Source: Xanthobacter flavus | GTDB taxonomy: Bacteria > Pseudomonadota > Alphaproteobacteria > Rhizobiales > Xanthobacteraceae | DNA: 64,000 bases | Direction: 5' to 3' | Assembly (NCBI RefSeq): GCF_017875275.1 | Contig: NZ_JAGGML010000001.1 | Location: forward strand, 4,981,001-5,045,000 | In this document: positions 28,180-38,006 of the stretch, one piece after another | Layout: each line of letters begins with the position of its first letter | Numbering within the stretch: the stretch's first letter is position 1 | Notes under the pieces: model-generated | Database searches by the model: none | Seen by the model: only the letters and a program-made list of their open reading frames with translations | What the model was told of the DNA's origin: nothing | Made by a program: the position numbers and the translations under genes

Positions 28180-28623
28180 TCAAATGGGCCGGATACGCGT
28201 GGCGTCATCGCCATTGTGAATGGCGATGGAGATGCGGAAGCTGTGGGCCATCCGCTCGGCATGGGCGATGGCCTGCTGTGCGGCGGCGGGCGGCAGGACC
28301 TCGAGGGCGGTCGGCCGGAACAGGGCGAGCCAGCGCGCGAACTGCGCCTCGCCCGCATCGCTGCCGAGCGCGAGGTGCGGGGGCAGGGGACGGCCCTCGT
28401 ACCGGCCGGACTTCAGCAGCACCGAGGACCAGAAGTCGCACATCCTGGCGAGATGGACGGGCCAGGCATCCCCGGCGATGCGGCCGCCGAAGATGGGGCC
28501 GAGCAGGGCGTCCGTCTGCACGCGCGCATAGAAGGTGTGAACCAGGCGGCGGACCCCCGCCTCGTCAAGGCCTTCGGGATGGGCTCCCTGAGATGTCGGG
28601 GAGGGGGTATCAGGTGCCGTCAT
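28180..28623 (-). CDS. group III truncated haemoglobin
   Basis: A small haem protein of 147 residues. The region LVHTFYARVQTDALLGPIFGG, the segment WPVHLARMCDFWSSVLL (its His is the likely proximal haem ligand) and PHLALG resemble group III truncated globins, such as Campylobacter Ctb. Roles in nitric oxide or oxygen chemistry are known for a few relatives only. ATG 28623 starts just before a Pro/Ser-rich leader; the frame stays open to 28878 without resemblance. Confidence 0.85.
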   Translation of the reverse strand: MTAPDTPSPTSQGAHPEGLDEAGVRRLVHTFYARVQTDALLGPIFGGRIAGDAWPVHLARMCDFWSSVLLKSGRYEGRPLPPHLALGSDAGEAQFARWLALFRPTALEVLPPAAAQQAIAHAERMAHSFRISIAIHNGDDATRIRPI

Positions 28624-28900
28624 TGCATTGTGCTTCCTGGCTGCCCTGTGGGCGCCACTGCGGTGGCCTCCGGCAAGGGTCAGCCCATGAAGGAAAGTCC
28701 ACGCCGCGGGTCGGTGCGGGACACTCCCGCCGCAACGCGTCCGGAACCATGCGACTTGCGGCCACATGAACGCGCCGGCCCGCGCGCCGTTGCCCATCGG
28801 CGCCTTGCAAAAGGGGCGGCAATATGGCTCTTGAGCCCGACGGCACGGGACACGCCTCCGCTGAGCGCCCCGGGCCAAGGGGATGGCCGGAGACGGGAAA

Positions 28901-29563
28901 ATGATCGATTACGTCGAGCTGCGCCGCGGCATGGTGGATAGCCAGGTGCGCACCAACAACGTCACCGACCCGGGCATCGTCGGTGCGATGCTCGAAATCC
29001 CCCGCGAGCTTTTCGTCCCCGCCCAGCTCAAGTCGCTCGCCTATATCGACGACGACCTCGCCCTCACCAGCGGCAGCCCCCCGCGCTACCTCATCGAGCC
29101 GATGATCCTCGCGCGCCTCATCCAGCAGGCGGACGTGCAGGAGCACGACCACGTGCTCGATATCGGCGGCGGCACCGGCTATTCGGCGGCCGTGCTCTCG
29201 CGCCTTGCCCAGCAGGTGGTGGCCGTCGAGGAGGACGCCGGCCTCGCCGCGACGGCCACGACGACCCTCGCCGACATCGGCGTCGCCAATGTCGCGGTCA
29301 TGCAGGGACCGCTGAACGCCGGATGGAAGGCGGAAGCCCCCTACGACCTGATCCTCCTCAACGGATCGGTGGACGAGGTTCCGGCCGCTCTGTTCGACCA
29401 GATGAAGGAGGGCGGCCGCCTCGTCGCCGTGGTCGGTCACGGCGGTGCCGGAAAGGCCTGTGTGTTTACCAAGGTGGCAGGTTCCGTGAGCGAGCGGGTC
29501 GCCTTCAACGCGGCCGTTCCGCCGCTCCCCGGCTTCAAAGCCGCGCCGCGCTTCACTTTCTGA
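28901..29563 (+). CDS. pcm: protein-L-isoaspartate O-methyltransferase family protein
   Basis: A 220-residue SAM methyltransferase of the PCMT fold: MVDSQVRTNNVTDPGIVGAM at the start, VLDIGGGTGYSAAVLSRLA as SAM motif I near residues 84-102, and LILLNGSVDEVP later. True Pcm repairs isoaspartyl residues. This short branch, found upstream of tolC in alphaproteobacteria, may have lost or changed that activity, so the name is by homology only. ATG 28901 has GGAG about 10 bases upstream. Confidence 0.8.
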   Translation: MIDYVELRRGMVDSQVRTNNVTDPGIVGAMLEIPRELFVPAQLKSLAYIDDDLALTSGSPPRYLIEPMILARLIQQADVQEHDHVLDIGGGTGYSAAVLSRLAQQVVAVEEDAGLAATATTTLADIGVANVAVMQGPLNAGWKAEAPYDLILLNGSVDEVPAALFDQMKEGGRLVAVVGHGGAGKACVFTKVAGSVSERVAFNAAVPPLPGFKAAPRFTF

Positions 29564-29720
29564 GCACTGTGGCGCGTTTGCAGCGGTAGGCTGAAAACGC
29601 CGCCGGGATCGAACCGATCGGTTTCGGATCGGGATCAGGATCGATATCTTACCGAAAAGTTACCGCGCGGCAGAGTCGGTGCGGCGAGTCTGCATGGCCG
29701 TGTCGGATCGGGAGATTGGG

Positions 29721-31109
29721 ATGTCGGTTGCAAAGCGCATTCGCCTCAGCGGTGTTGCATGTTTGGCGGGCGTTGGTGTCTTTGCTTTGGCCATGGGTGG
29801 TGCGTCGGCCCAGTCGCTGGATCAGGCGCTGGCCATGGCCTACACCAACAACCCCACGCTGAACGCCCAGCGCGCCGGCACGCGCGCCACGGACGAGACC
29901 GTGCCCCAGGCGCTGTCGGGCTATCGCCCCACCCTGAACGCCACCGCGCAGGCCGGCCCGGAATATGCCAAGCAGCAGGCTTCGGGCGTGAAGACCAACG
30001 GCTGGCTCTGGCCCCGGGCGTTCGCGCTCAATGCCGCCTACACGCTGTTCAACGGGTTCGTGACCGCGAACCAGACCCGCAATGCCGAATCGCAGGTGCG
30101 CGGTTCGCGGGAGACGCTGCGCAACACCGAGCAGTCGGTGATGCTGAATGGCGTCACGGCCTATATGAACGTCATCCAGGCGATCGCTCTTCTGGACCTG
30201 CAGAACCAGAGCCTCGCTGCCTTCCAGCAGGAATTGCGCGCCACGCGCGACCGCTTCAACGTGGGTGAGGTGACCCGCACCGACGTGGCCCAGGCCGAGG
30301 CCCGGGTGGCGGACGCCCAGTATCAGGTGAGCCAGGCGGTGGCGAACCTCTCCACGGCGAAGGCGAACTACCGGCAGGTCATCGGCGTGGAGCCGGGCAA
30401 GCTCACGACTCCGCGCCCCATCGAGGGCACGCTGCCGCCCTCCGTGGACAAGGTGATCGCCACCGGCCTCAGCAATCATCCGGCCGTGAAGGCTTCGGAA
30501 TTTGCCGTGGATGCGGCCATGTTCCAGGTGAAGGTCGCCGAGGGTGGCCTGATGCCGAACCTCTCGCTGCAGGGGCAGCTCTCGCAGTCCTACGACCAGA
30601 ACTTCTCGGTGGATTCCCAGAGCGGGGCGGCGGTTACGCTCAATCTCTCGGTGCCGATCTACCAGGGTGGCGTCGAATACGCGAACATCCGTCAGGCCAA
30701 GGAACTGCTCACGCAGGCGCGCATCGAGGTGGATGTGAACCGCGACACCATCCGTGCGCAGGCGGTTCAGTATTGGGGCGCGCTCCAGGCCGCGAAGGCC
30801 CAGATCCAGGCGGCGCAGGCCTCCGTGGCCGCCAACACGCTGGCGCTGGAAGGTGTTCGCGAGGAATGGCGCGTGGGCCAGCGCACCACGACGGACGTCC
30901 TGAACGCGCAGCGTGACCTGACCAACTCGCAATCGTCCCTCGTCGTCGCCCAGCGCGACCGGGTGGTCGCCGCTTATGCGCTGGTCTCGACCGTCGGCCG
31001 GCTCGACGCCCTCTCGCTCGGCCTGAAGGTGAATTATTACGACCCGCGCGTGCACTACAATCAGGTGCGCGACAGCTGGGCCGGTGTCCGCACACCGGAC
31101 GGTAAATAA
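29721..31109 (+). CDS. tolC: TolC-family outer-membrane efflux channel
   Basis: Outer-membrane trimeric channel that docks with inner-membrane pumps or type I secretion systems; 462 residues. A signal peptide (cleavage after GGASA, about residue 30) is followed by two repeats of the outer-membrane-factor fold: SLDQALAMAYTNNPTLNAQRA opens the first and GVREEWRVGQRTTTDVLNAQRDL lies in the second. ATG 29721 has GGGAG 8 bases upstream and is preferred over 29679. It sits between pcm and popZ, the standard order in Hyphomicrobiales, and no cognate pump gene is adjacent. Confidence 0.92.
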   Translation: MSVAKRIRLSGVACLAGVGVFALAMGGASAQSLDQALAMAYTNNPTLNAQRAGTRATDETVPQALSGYRPTLNATAQAGPEYAKQQASGVKTNGWLWPRAFALNAAYTLFNGFVTANQTRNAESQVRGSRETLRNTEQSVMLNGVTAYMNVIQAIALLDLQNQSLAAFQQELRATRDRFNVGEVTRTDVAQAEARVADAQYQVSQAVANLSTAKANYRQVIGVEPGKLTTPRPIEGTLPPSVDKVIATGLSNHPAVKASEFAVDAAMFQVKVAEGGLMPNLSLQGQLSQSYDQNFSVDSQSGAAVTLNLSVPIYQGGVEYANIRQAKELLTQARIEVDVNRDTIRAQAVQYWGALQAAKAQIQAAQASVAANTLALEGVREEWRVGQRTTTDVLNAQRDLTNSQSSLVVAQRDRVVAAYALVSTVGRLDALSLGLKVNYYDPRVHYNQVRDSWAGVRTPDGK

Positions 31110-31272
31110 TACCGGTAGCCGCCCCACGTCTGTTCTTGCTGCCAACTGGGGCGGTGCCATACTCCTCTGATAGATAGTGATTCTCGCCGTCGGCATCGGC
31201 TGCGAGGCCATCCGCTCACGGATCGCCTCGCTCGGCCATGTTCGTCGGCCCGTCTTCGACCGGGGTCGGGAC

Positions 31273-32148
31273 ATGGCTGCAAGCCCCAAGGCGCAGGAAC
31301 CGTCGATGGAAGAGATTCTGGCTTCCATCCGCCGCATCATGGCGGATGACGAGCAGCCGGCGCAGCATGCCGAGCCGCCCCACCGCCGCAGCGAGCCGCC
31401 GCACCCGGGCGAGACGCGGACCCGGCGTCCACCTGAGCCTCGCGTGGTTGCCCAGCGGCAGGCGCCGCTTGAGCCTCCGCCGGTCCCGCGCCGTTCCGTC
31501 CCTCCGCACGATGCGGCCCCTGCCGCGCCGGCAGGCTATGCGGCGCAGCAGAGGCCGGCCCCCAGTCCAGCCCCCACTGGCCGTGGAAATGGGGAACGTC
31601 TGCCTTCGGCCGCGGCCGAGAGAGCGCAGCGTGCGTGGCTGGACGAGCAGGACGAAGCGGTTTTCGCCGAAGCGGCTGATGCGTTGCGGCAAGTTCAGCG
31701 CGAGCATCAAGTTCAGCGCGAGCATCACGCCGAGGCGCCCCGTCCCGCGCGGCCGATGGCCCAGCAACCCTATCCCCATCACCCAGCCGAGGCGACGGAC
31801 GAGCGCCACGCCGCCCCCACCGCAGCTCCCGCGGCCCAGCCGCGCGCGATGCGTCCCCAGCCGGCCGCTGCCGCCTTCGAGGATCGTGCGGGCCAGCCCG
31901 CGAACGAGCCTGCCGGGGAGGCCGTGCGCCGTCGCGATCTGCTCTCGGCCAATGCGGATGCCGCCGTGATGGCCGCCTTCCGCAATCTCGGCGATGTGCT
32001 GCTGCCGCAGAAGGAGCGGACGGTGGAGGATCTGGTGAAGGAGATCCTGCGCCCCATGCTCAAGGACTGGCTGGACGCCAACCTCCCGACCATCGTCGAG
32101 GATCTGGTGCGCGCCGAGATCGAGCGCGTCGCCCGCCGCCAGCGCTAG
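31273..32148 (+). CDS. popZ: polar organising protein PopZ (DUF2497)
   Basis: PopZ forms a polar matrix that anchors chromosome origins and signalling proteins in alphaproteobacteria. The 291-residue protein has the conserved N-terminal helix EPSMEEILASIRRIMADDE (about 9-27). A Pro/Ala/Arg/His-rich disordered linker runs from about 30 to 215. A C-terminal oligomerisation region follows (DLLSANADAAVMAAFRNLGDVL, then VEDLVKEILRPMLKDWLDANLPTIVEDLVRAEIERV). The linker contains an exact 18-base tandem repeat at 31691-31726. The position between tolC and valS is typical. Confidence 0.9.
   Translation: MAASPKAQEPSMEEILASIRRIMADDEQPAQHAEPPHRRSEPPHPGETRTRRPPEPRVVAQRQAPLEPPPVPRRSVPPHDAAPAAPAGYAAQQRPAPSPAPTGRGNGERLPSAAAERAQRAWLDEQDEAVFAEAADALRQVQREHQVQREHHAEAPRPARPMAQQPYPHHPAEATDERHAAPTAAPAAQPRAMRPQPAAAAFEDRAGQPANEPAGEAVRRRDLLSANADAAVMAAFRNLGDVLLPQKERTVEDLVKEILRPMLKDWLDANLPTIVEDLVRAEIERVARRQR
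31691..31726 (+). repeat. 18-base tandem repeat in the popZ linker
   Basis: AAGTTCAGCGCGAGCATC occurs twice in direct succession (31691-31708 and 31709-31726). Each unit encodes six residues, giving QVQREHQVQREHH. In-frame and within the disordered linker, so length change here should be tolerated. Confidence 0.92.
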
Positions 32149-32430
32149 AACACGGCGATCTGATTGCGTCGCAGTCAGATCGGTTACCGCGCTCTCGTTC
32201 TTAGGTTGAGAGGGCGATTCACCGTTCAAGTCGTTTCCAGCTTGATCGGATCGCTCTAGACCTGCGGGTCCGCCACTCACCTCTCTTTCCATTCCCGTGC
32301 GGGCGGTGTGTTGACGCCGGACCGCGCGTCCGGCTTAAACGCCCGCTGACCCGTTCCGACCACAGCGGACGCGGAGCCGGCCCGGCGCGCTGCGCCGGCG
32401 GCGGCCGAGCGGCACCGCGGAGTCCCGTTC

Positions 32431-35220
32431 ATGCTGGAAAAAGTCTTCGATCCCGCCGCCGTTGAAGAGCGCATCGCCGATCGCTGGGAAAATGCCGGCG
32501 CATTCCGCTGCGGCCGCCCCGAGCGCAAGGACGCGGAAGGCTTCTCCATCGTCATCCCGCCGCCCAACGTCACCGGCTCCCTGCACATGGGCCATGCGCT
32601 CAACAACACGCTGCAGGACGTGCTGGCGCGGTTCGAGCGCATGCGCGGCAAGGACGTGCTCTGGCAACCCGGTACAGACCATGCCGGCATCGCCACCCAG
32701 ATGGTGGTGGAGCGCCAGCTCGCCGCCCAGAAGCTGCCGGGCCGGCGCGATCTCGGCCGCGAGGCCTTCATCGAGAAGGTGTGGGCGTGGAAGGCCGAAT
32801 CGGGCGGCACCATCGTCGACCAGCTGAAGAAGCTCGGCGCCTCCTGCGACTGGTCGCGCGAGCGCTTCACCATGGACGAGGGGCTCTCCCGCGCCGTCCT
32901 CAAGGTGTTCGTCCAGCTCTTTCGCGAGGGGCTGATCTACAAGGACAAGCGCCTCGTCAACTGGGACCCCAAGCTCATCACCGCCATCTCGGACCTCGAG
33001 GTGCTGCAGGTGGAGGTGAAGGGCAATCTCTGGCACCTGCGCTATCCCATCGAGGGCGAGAAGGACCGCTTCATCGTCGTCGCCACGACCCGTCCCGAGA
33101 CCATGCTTGGCGATACGGCCGTGGCGGTGCATCCGGACGACGAGCGCTATCGCGACCTTATCGGCAAAAACGTCATCCTGCCGCTGCTGGGTCGGCGCAT
33201 TCCCATCGTGGCGGATGAGTATTCCGACCCGGAGAAGGGCTCCGGCGCGGTGAAGATCACCCCCGCGCACGATTTCAACGACTTCGAGGTCGGCCGCCGG
33301 CACGACCTGCCGATGATCAACGTGCTCGACGCCGAGGCGCGGATCGACCCGCAGGGCATCCAGGACGACTACGCCGAGCGTCCCGAGGCCTATGTGGACC
33401 TGCCGGACGCCGCGGGCGTGCTCACGCACCTCGCGGGCATGGACCGCTTCGCCGCGCGCAAGCACATCGTCGAGCTGCTCACCTCGCTGGAGCTGCTGGA
33501 GACCATTGAGCCGCACACCCACATGGTGCCGCACGGCGACCGCTCCAACGTGGTCATCGAGCCGTGGCTGACCGACCAGTGGTACGTGGACGCCAAGACC
33601 CTCGCCCAGCCGGCGCTGGCGGCGGTGCGCGAGGGGCGCACCACCTTCGTGCCGAAGAACTGGGAGAAGACCTATTTCGAGTGGCTGGAGAACATCCAGC
33701 CCTGGTGCATCTCGCGCCAGCTGTGGTGGGGCCATCAGATCCCCGCCTGGTACGACCCCTTCGGCAACGTCTTCGTCGCGGAGGACGAGGACCAGGCGTT
33801 CGAAGAGGCGCTGGCCCACAATGTCGGTAACGAGAGCCTCTCGCCGGATGAGGCGCAGGCGCTGATCGACGATGCCGACAAGCGCGCCCAATTCCTCACC
33901 CGCGACGAGGACGTGCTGGACACGTGGTTCTCGTCCGCCCTCTGGCCGTTCTCCACCATGGGCTGGCCGGACGAGACGGACGAACTGAAGAAGTTCTATC
34001 CCACCAGCGTGCTGGTGACGGGCTTCGACATCATCTTCTTCTGGGTGGCCCGGATGATGATGATGGGCCTGCATTTCATGGACGGCGAAGTGCCGTTCAA
34101 GGACGTCTACATCCACGCCCTCGTCCGCGACGAGAAGGGTGCCAAGATGTCGAAGTCCAAGGGCAACGTCATCGACCCGCTGGACCTCGTGGAGAAGTAC
34201 GGCGCGGATGCGTTGCGCTTCACGCTGGCCGCCATGGCCGCGCAGGGGCGCGACATCAAGCTCGCCACCGCGCGCGTCGAGGGCTACCGCAATTTCGCAA
34301 CCAAGCTCTGGAACGCCGTGCGCTTCGCCCAGATGAACGGCTGCGTGCGGACCGAGGGCTTTGATCCGGCGAAGGTGGAAGGCACCCTCAACCGCTGGAT
34401 CATCGGCGAGGCCGCGCGTGCGTCGTCAGAGGTCAGCGAGGCGATCCTCGCCTATCGCTTCAATGAGGCGGCGGGCGCGGTCTACCGCTTCATCTGGAAC
34501 GTGGTGTGCGACTGGCACCTGGAGCTGGCGAAGCCGGTGCTCTCCGGACCCGATGGCGCGGCCAAGGACGAGACCCGCGCCGCGACCGCCTATGTGCTCG
34601 ACGTGGCCATGGGCCTGCTGCATCCCTTCATGCCGTTCCTGACCGAGGAATTGTGGTCGGAGACCGGGAAGGAGGGGCCGGCGCGCTCCAGCCTTCTGGC
34701 GCTGGCGCCGTGGCCGGACCTGGCTGGCCTCGAGGCGCCGGACGCCGAGGCCGAGGTGGGCTGGGTCGTGGACCTCATCACCGAGATCCGCTCCGTGCGG
34801 GCGGAGATGAACGTGCCGGCCGGCGCGCAGGTGCCCCTCGTGCTGGTGCAGCCCGGCTCGGAGACAACCGCGCGCGTCGCGGCGTGGGACGACGCCATCC
34901 GCCGGCTCGCCCGCCTCTCCGACGTCTCGGTGTCGGACCTTGTGCCCGCCAGCTCGGTGCAGATGGTGGTGCGCGGCGAAGTGGTGGCCCTGCCGCTCGC
35001 CGGCGTGGTGGACCTCGGTGCCGAACTCGCCCGCCTCAACAAGGAAGAGGGCAAGCTCGATCAGGAAGTCGCCCGCATCGACGCCAAGCTCGGCAACGAG
35101 AGCTTCGTCGCCCGGGCGCCCGAGGAGGTGGTGGAGGCGGAGCGCGAGAAGCGCGAGGAATACATCCTGCGCAAGGAGAAGGTGCGAGCCGCCATCAGCC
35201 AGCTCTCCGGCGGCGCCTGA
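32431..35220 (+). CDS. valS: valyl-tRNA synthetase
   Basis: Class I synthetase charging tRNA-Val; 929 residues, normal length. The HIGH motif appears as HMGH in [15 protein letters not shown] (near residues 46-60) and KMSKS as [10 protein letters not shown] (near 570). Between them lies the editing domain ([20 protein letters not shown]). The C-terminus has the valine-enzyme coiled coil ([23 protein letters not shown]). The 282 bases upstream contain no gene, and I saw no T-box or attenuator. Confidence 0.97.
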   Translation: MLEKVFDPAAVEERIADRWENAGAFRCGRPERKDAEGFSIVIPPPNVTGSLHMGHALNNTLQDVLARFERMRGKDVLWQPGTDHAGIATQMVVERQLAAQKLPGRRDLGREAFIEKVWAWKAESGGTIVDQLKKLGASCDWSRERFTMDEGLSRAVLKVFVQLFREGLIYKDKRLVNWDPKLITAISDLEVLQVEVKGNLWHLRYPIEGEKDRFIVVATTRPETMLGDTAVAVHPDDERYRDLIGKNVILPLLGRRIPIVADEYSDPEKGSGAVKITPAHDFNDFEVGRRHDLPMINVLDAEARIDPQGIQDDYAERPEAYVDLPDAAGVLTHLAGMDRFAARKHIVELLTSLELLETIEPHTHMVPHGDRSNVVIEPWLTDQWYVDAKTLAQPALAAVREGRTTFVPKNWEKTYFEWLENIQPWCISRQLWWGHQIPAWYDPFGNVFVAEDEDQAFEEALAHNVGNESLSPDEAQALIDDADKRAQFLTRDEDVLDTWFSSALWPFSTMGWPDETDELKKFYPTSVLVTGFDIIFFWVARMMMMGLHFMDGEVPFKDVYIHALVRDEKGAKMSKSKGNVIDPLDLVEKYGADALRFTLAAMAAQGRDIKLATARVEGYRNFATKLWNAVRFAQMNGCVRTEGFDPAKVEGTLNRWIIGEAARASSEVSEAILAYRFNEAAGAVYRFIWNVVCDWHLELAKPVLSGPDGAAKDETRAATAYVLDVAMGLLHPFMPFLTEELWSETGKEGPARSSLLALAPWPDLAGLEAPDAEAEVGWVVDLITEIRSVRAEMNVPAGAQVPLVLVQPGSETTARVAAWDDAIRRLARLSDVSVSDLVPASSVQMVVRGEVVALPLAGVVDLGAELARLNKEEGKLDQEVARIDAKLGNESFVARAPEEVVEAEREKREEYILRKEKVRAAISQLSGGA

Positions 35221-35755
35221 GGGACGCGGTATTCCCCCTCTCAACGGTGATCAAAAGGGGCGCTGGGGGCAAGTGTTGCCCCCGCGCCTCGGTTTCTGCC
35301 GTCGGTCTCGGACATGGTAAAGACTTGAGGTTACCGGCCGCCTTCTTGCTAGGGTCTTGGGCCTGCAAATTGTGACAGAGAAGACACACTCCCGATCCTT
35401 TGAACGCGCGCAGTTCCCGTTAGGGCCTTACGCCGCGAACTCGCCACAAAACGACATGAAATCGAAGCTCAACGCGTGGCGGTGAGTGTAGCCCGGGAAG
35501 TGTTTCCGGACGCCGCGCCTGGGGTGGGTCCGGATGGACGGTCGTTGCACATGGCGAGAGGATGCCCCGGCGGGCCGCGCCGGGCTGCGCCCGAAAGGTC
35601 GCCTCAGAGGTGCCGCCGGTCGGCCTCTCCTCGGCCCCGATATTGCCGCTGCGTCCGGTCATGCTTCGTCGATCATGACTCTGGTTGCGACACACGGGAC
35701 ATCGGGGGGCGGGGCGAGCAGGCCGGCAAAGCGCTTGACGCGCCGGTCCGGCCAC
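35221..35755. other. intergenic region between valS and the exoR-like gene
   Basis: About 535 bases without a convincing gene. A stable hairpin lies at 35259-35288: GGCGC, one bulged T, GGGGGCAA, a GTG loop, TTGCCCCC, GCGCC. It sits 38 bases behind the valS stop and may end valS transcription, though no T run follows. The frame upstream of the exoR-like start (from 35534) is open but shows no resemblance. Confidence 0.5.
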
Positions 35756-36613
35756 ATGCGCACGCCCGTCGCCATCGCCAGTCTTCTTCTCGCCGCCGGA
35801 CTTTCGGCCGGCAGCGCTTATGCCTTCGACGGCACCGCCCAGACCCTCCAGCCCTATGAGATGCAGCCGCTGACGCCGCCGGCGAACGTGCCGCTGGCGC
35901 CGCAGGTTCGCCCCGTGGACGAAGCCTTCCGTACCGGCGCGCAGGCGCTGCGGGCCGGCCAGACCGCCAAGGGCATCGACGCCCTCGGCTATGCCGCCGC
36001 CCAGGGCCACGCCATGGCCCAATGGAAGCTCGGCCGCATCTACATGGACGGCGACGGCGTGAAGCGCGACGACGCCAAGGCCTTCGAATATTTCCAGAAG
36101 ATCGCCAGCAGCCACGCCGAGGATTATCCCGGCACCGCGCAGTCGCGCTTCGTGGCCAATGCCTTCGTGGCGCTGGGCTCCTATTACCTCGTCGGCATCC
36201 CCTCCGCCGGGGTGAGGCGCGATCCGTCCCGCGCGCGGGACATGTTCTCCTACGCCGCGTCCTATTTCGGCGACGCGGACGGGCAGTACCAGCTCGGCAA
36301 GCTCTATCTGGAAGGCGTCGGCGGTCCCCGCGACGCGCGCAACGCCGGCCGCTGGCTCACGCTCGCCTCGCAGAAGGGCCAGTATGAAGCGCAGGCCACC
36401 CTCGGCGTGCTGCTTTTCCGTGGCGACGAGGGCGTGCCCCGCCAGCGCGCCCGCGGCCTCATGTGGCTGACGCTGGCCCGCGACGCCGCCGTCCGCCCCG
36501 GTGACAAGTGGGTGGTCAGCGCGCACGAGCAGGCCTTCGCCGAGGCGACGCCCGACGAGCGCGAGAAGGCGCTCGACTATCTCGAAGTGTGGCTGAAGAC
36601 AGCGAAGCGCTGA
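35756..36613 (+). CDS. ExoR-like periplasmic Sel1-repeat protein
   Basis: A 285-residue protein with a signal peptide (cleavage after SAYA, residue 22) and several Sel1-type repeats: GHAMAQWKLGRIYMDGDGVKRD, DGQYQLGKLYLEGVGG and QYEAQATLGVLLFRGDEG. The segment FVANAFVALGSYYLVGIPSAGVR closely resembles the signature region of Sinorhizobium ExoR, the periplasmic inhibitor of the ExoS-ChvI two-component system that controls exopolysaccharide and motility. ExoS and ChvI are not in this window. ATG 35756 suits the signal peptide; ATG 35675 would extend it. I am fairly sure of family, less of orthology. Confidence 0.75.
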   Translation: MRTPVAIASLLLAAGLSAGSAYAFDGTAQTLQPYEMQPLTPPANVPLAPQVRPVDEAFRTGAQALRAGQTAKGIDALGYAAAQGHAMAQWKLGRIYMDGDGVKRDDAKAFEYFQKIASSHAEDYPGTAQSRFVANAFVALGSYYLVGIPSAGVRRDPSRARDMFSYAASYFGDADGQYQLGKLYLEGVGGPRDARNAGRWLTLASQKGQYEAQATLGVLLFRGDEGVPRQRARGLMWLTLARDAAVRPGDKWVVSAHEQAFAEATPDEREKALDYLEVWLKTAKR

Positions 36614-36628
36614 TCCGCGCGTTCGCCG

Positions 36629-37054
36629 TCAACCTTCGTCGGGACGCTCGCCTTCGTGGCGCGGCAGGCCCGATCCCAGATCATCCGCCATGTGCAGCGC
36701 CGAGGCGACCCAGATGTGGTGCGTCGGCGTCACGCGGTCGGGCGCGTCCAGCGTGCCGATGGTGATGTCCACGTCGCTCTCCCGCGCCATGTCGAACACG
36801 ATGGGGCTGCCGCACGTCCCGCAGAAGCTTCGGGCGACGCCGGGGCTCGATTCGAAGATGGCAGGTTTGCCGGCGATGAAGGCGAAATCCTCCCGCGCTA
36901 CGGACACCCAGGGCAAAGCGGCGGAGCCGGAGGCGCGGCGGCATAGGGTGCAGTGGCACCAATAGGCGCTTTTCACCCGCTCCAGCCGGTAGCGCAGGCG
37001 GCCGCACAGGCAGCCACCCTCAAGGCGGGTCGCGTCATCCGCCATCGCGGTCAT
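36629..37054 (-). CDS. GFA-family (CENP-V/GFA) zinc-binding protein, second copy
   Basis: A 141-residue protein with the same zinc-cysteine layout as the one in the urease operon: CLCG near residue 15, CHCTLCRR near 33-40 and FCGTCGSP near 79. C-terminal His residues (PTHHIWVASALHM) are typical of many GFA members. Activity unknown. Its ATG (37054; a second at 37045) overlaps the stop of the exonuclease gene, so the two are probably co-translated. Confidence 0.85.
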   Translation of the reverse strand: MTAMADDATRLEGGCLCGRLRYRLERVKSAYWCHCTLCRRASGSAALPWVSVAREDFAFIAGKPAIFESSPGVARSFCGTCGSPIVFDMARESDVDITIGTLDAPDRVTPTHHIWVASALHMADDLGSGLPRHEGERPDEG

Positions 37055-37839
37055 GCCGCGATGGAGAAGTCAGCCCAGACCGGCACATGATCGGACGGCT
37101 TCTCCCAGGCGCGCACATGCTTGTCCACGCCGGTGGCGATGAGCCGGTCGGCCGCCTGCGGCGACAGCAGCAGGTGGTCGATGCGGATGCCGTTGTCGCG
37201 CTGCCAGGCGCCGGCCTGGTAGTCCCAGAAGGTGAACAGCCGCCCGGCATCGGAGGTGGCGCGCAGGGCGTCGGTGAATCCGAGATTGACCAGCGAGCGG
37301 AAGGCCTGCCGGGTGCGCGGCAGGAAGAGGGCATCGCCCGTCCAGGCCGCGGGGTCGGCGGCGTCGCGCGGTTCGGGAATCACATTGAAGTCGCCAGCCA
37401 GCACCAGCGGCTCCTCCAGCTTCAGCCGTTCGGCGGCAAAGGCGGAGAGGCGCTCCATGAAGCCGAGCTTGTAGGGATACTTCTCGGTGTCTGGCGGGTT
37501 GCCGTTGGGGAGGTAAATGCAGGCGACGCGCACCACGCCGCTTTTCACCGAGACCACCGCCTCGATGAAGCGCGCCTGCTCATCGCCGTCGTCGCCGGCG
37601 AGGCCGTGGGTCACGTCCTCCAGCGGCAGGCGGGAGAGGAGGGCGACGCCGTTGAAGCCCTTCTGCCCATGGACGGTGACGTTATAGCCCAGCGCCTCGA
37701 AGGCCTCCTTCGGGAAGGCTTCCGTCTGGCATTTGATCTCCTGGATGCAGACCACGTCCGGCCGGGTCTCGCCAAGCCAGCGGACCGCATGGTCAAGGCG
37801 CTGGCGGATGGAATTCACGTTCCAGGTGGCGATGCGCAT
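37051..37839 (-). CDS. xthA: exodeoxyribonuclease III
   Basis: Mg-dependent 3'-exonuclease and AP endonuclease of base-excision repair; 262 residues, usual length. Conserved motifs are MRIATWNVNSIRQRL, CIQEIKC (metal Glu), LAGDFNV, RIDHLLLS and the C-terminal SDHVPVW with the catalytic Asp-His. ATG 37839 begins at the conserved MRIATWNVNS. First gene of a two-gene unit with the GFA protein. Confidence 0.95.
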   Translation of the reverse strand: MRIATWNVNSIRQRLDHAVRWLGETRPDVVCIQEIKCQTEAFPKEAFEALGYNVTVHGQKGFNGVALLSRLPLEDVTHGLAGDDGDEQARFIEAVVSVKSGVVRVACIYLPNGNPPDTEKYPYKLGFMERLSAFAAERLKLEEPLVLAGDFNVIPEPRDAADPAAWTGDALFLPRTRQAFRSLVNLGFTDALRATSDAGRLFTFWDYQAGAWQRDNGIRIDHLLLSPQAADRLIATGVDKHVRAWEKPSDHVPVWADFSIAA

Positions 37840-38006
37840 GGGATGGGGGCTCCTTCGCGGCGGAGGATACCCCCGCCCGCCGGTGAGGCAATGGGGCGGC
37901 GCACCTTCCCTATCGATGCCTGCCAAAGGCTTGCGACCTCGGGCAAAGAGTGGCAGGAACGCCGGATGACTATCACGCGCATGACCATCTCTGGCGGCCG
38001 GGCGGC

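Noticed and set aside
31118..31170. Inverted repeat CCGCCCCA/TGGGGCGG behind tolC
   Set aside because: The loop is about 20 bases and no T run follows, so I do not call a terminator.
32335..34116. 593-codon minus-strand frame across valS
   Set aside because: Antisense shadow of valS in high-GC DNA; low-complexity composition and no ribosome-binding site.
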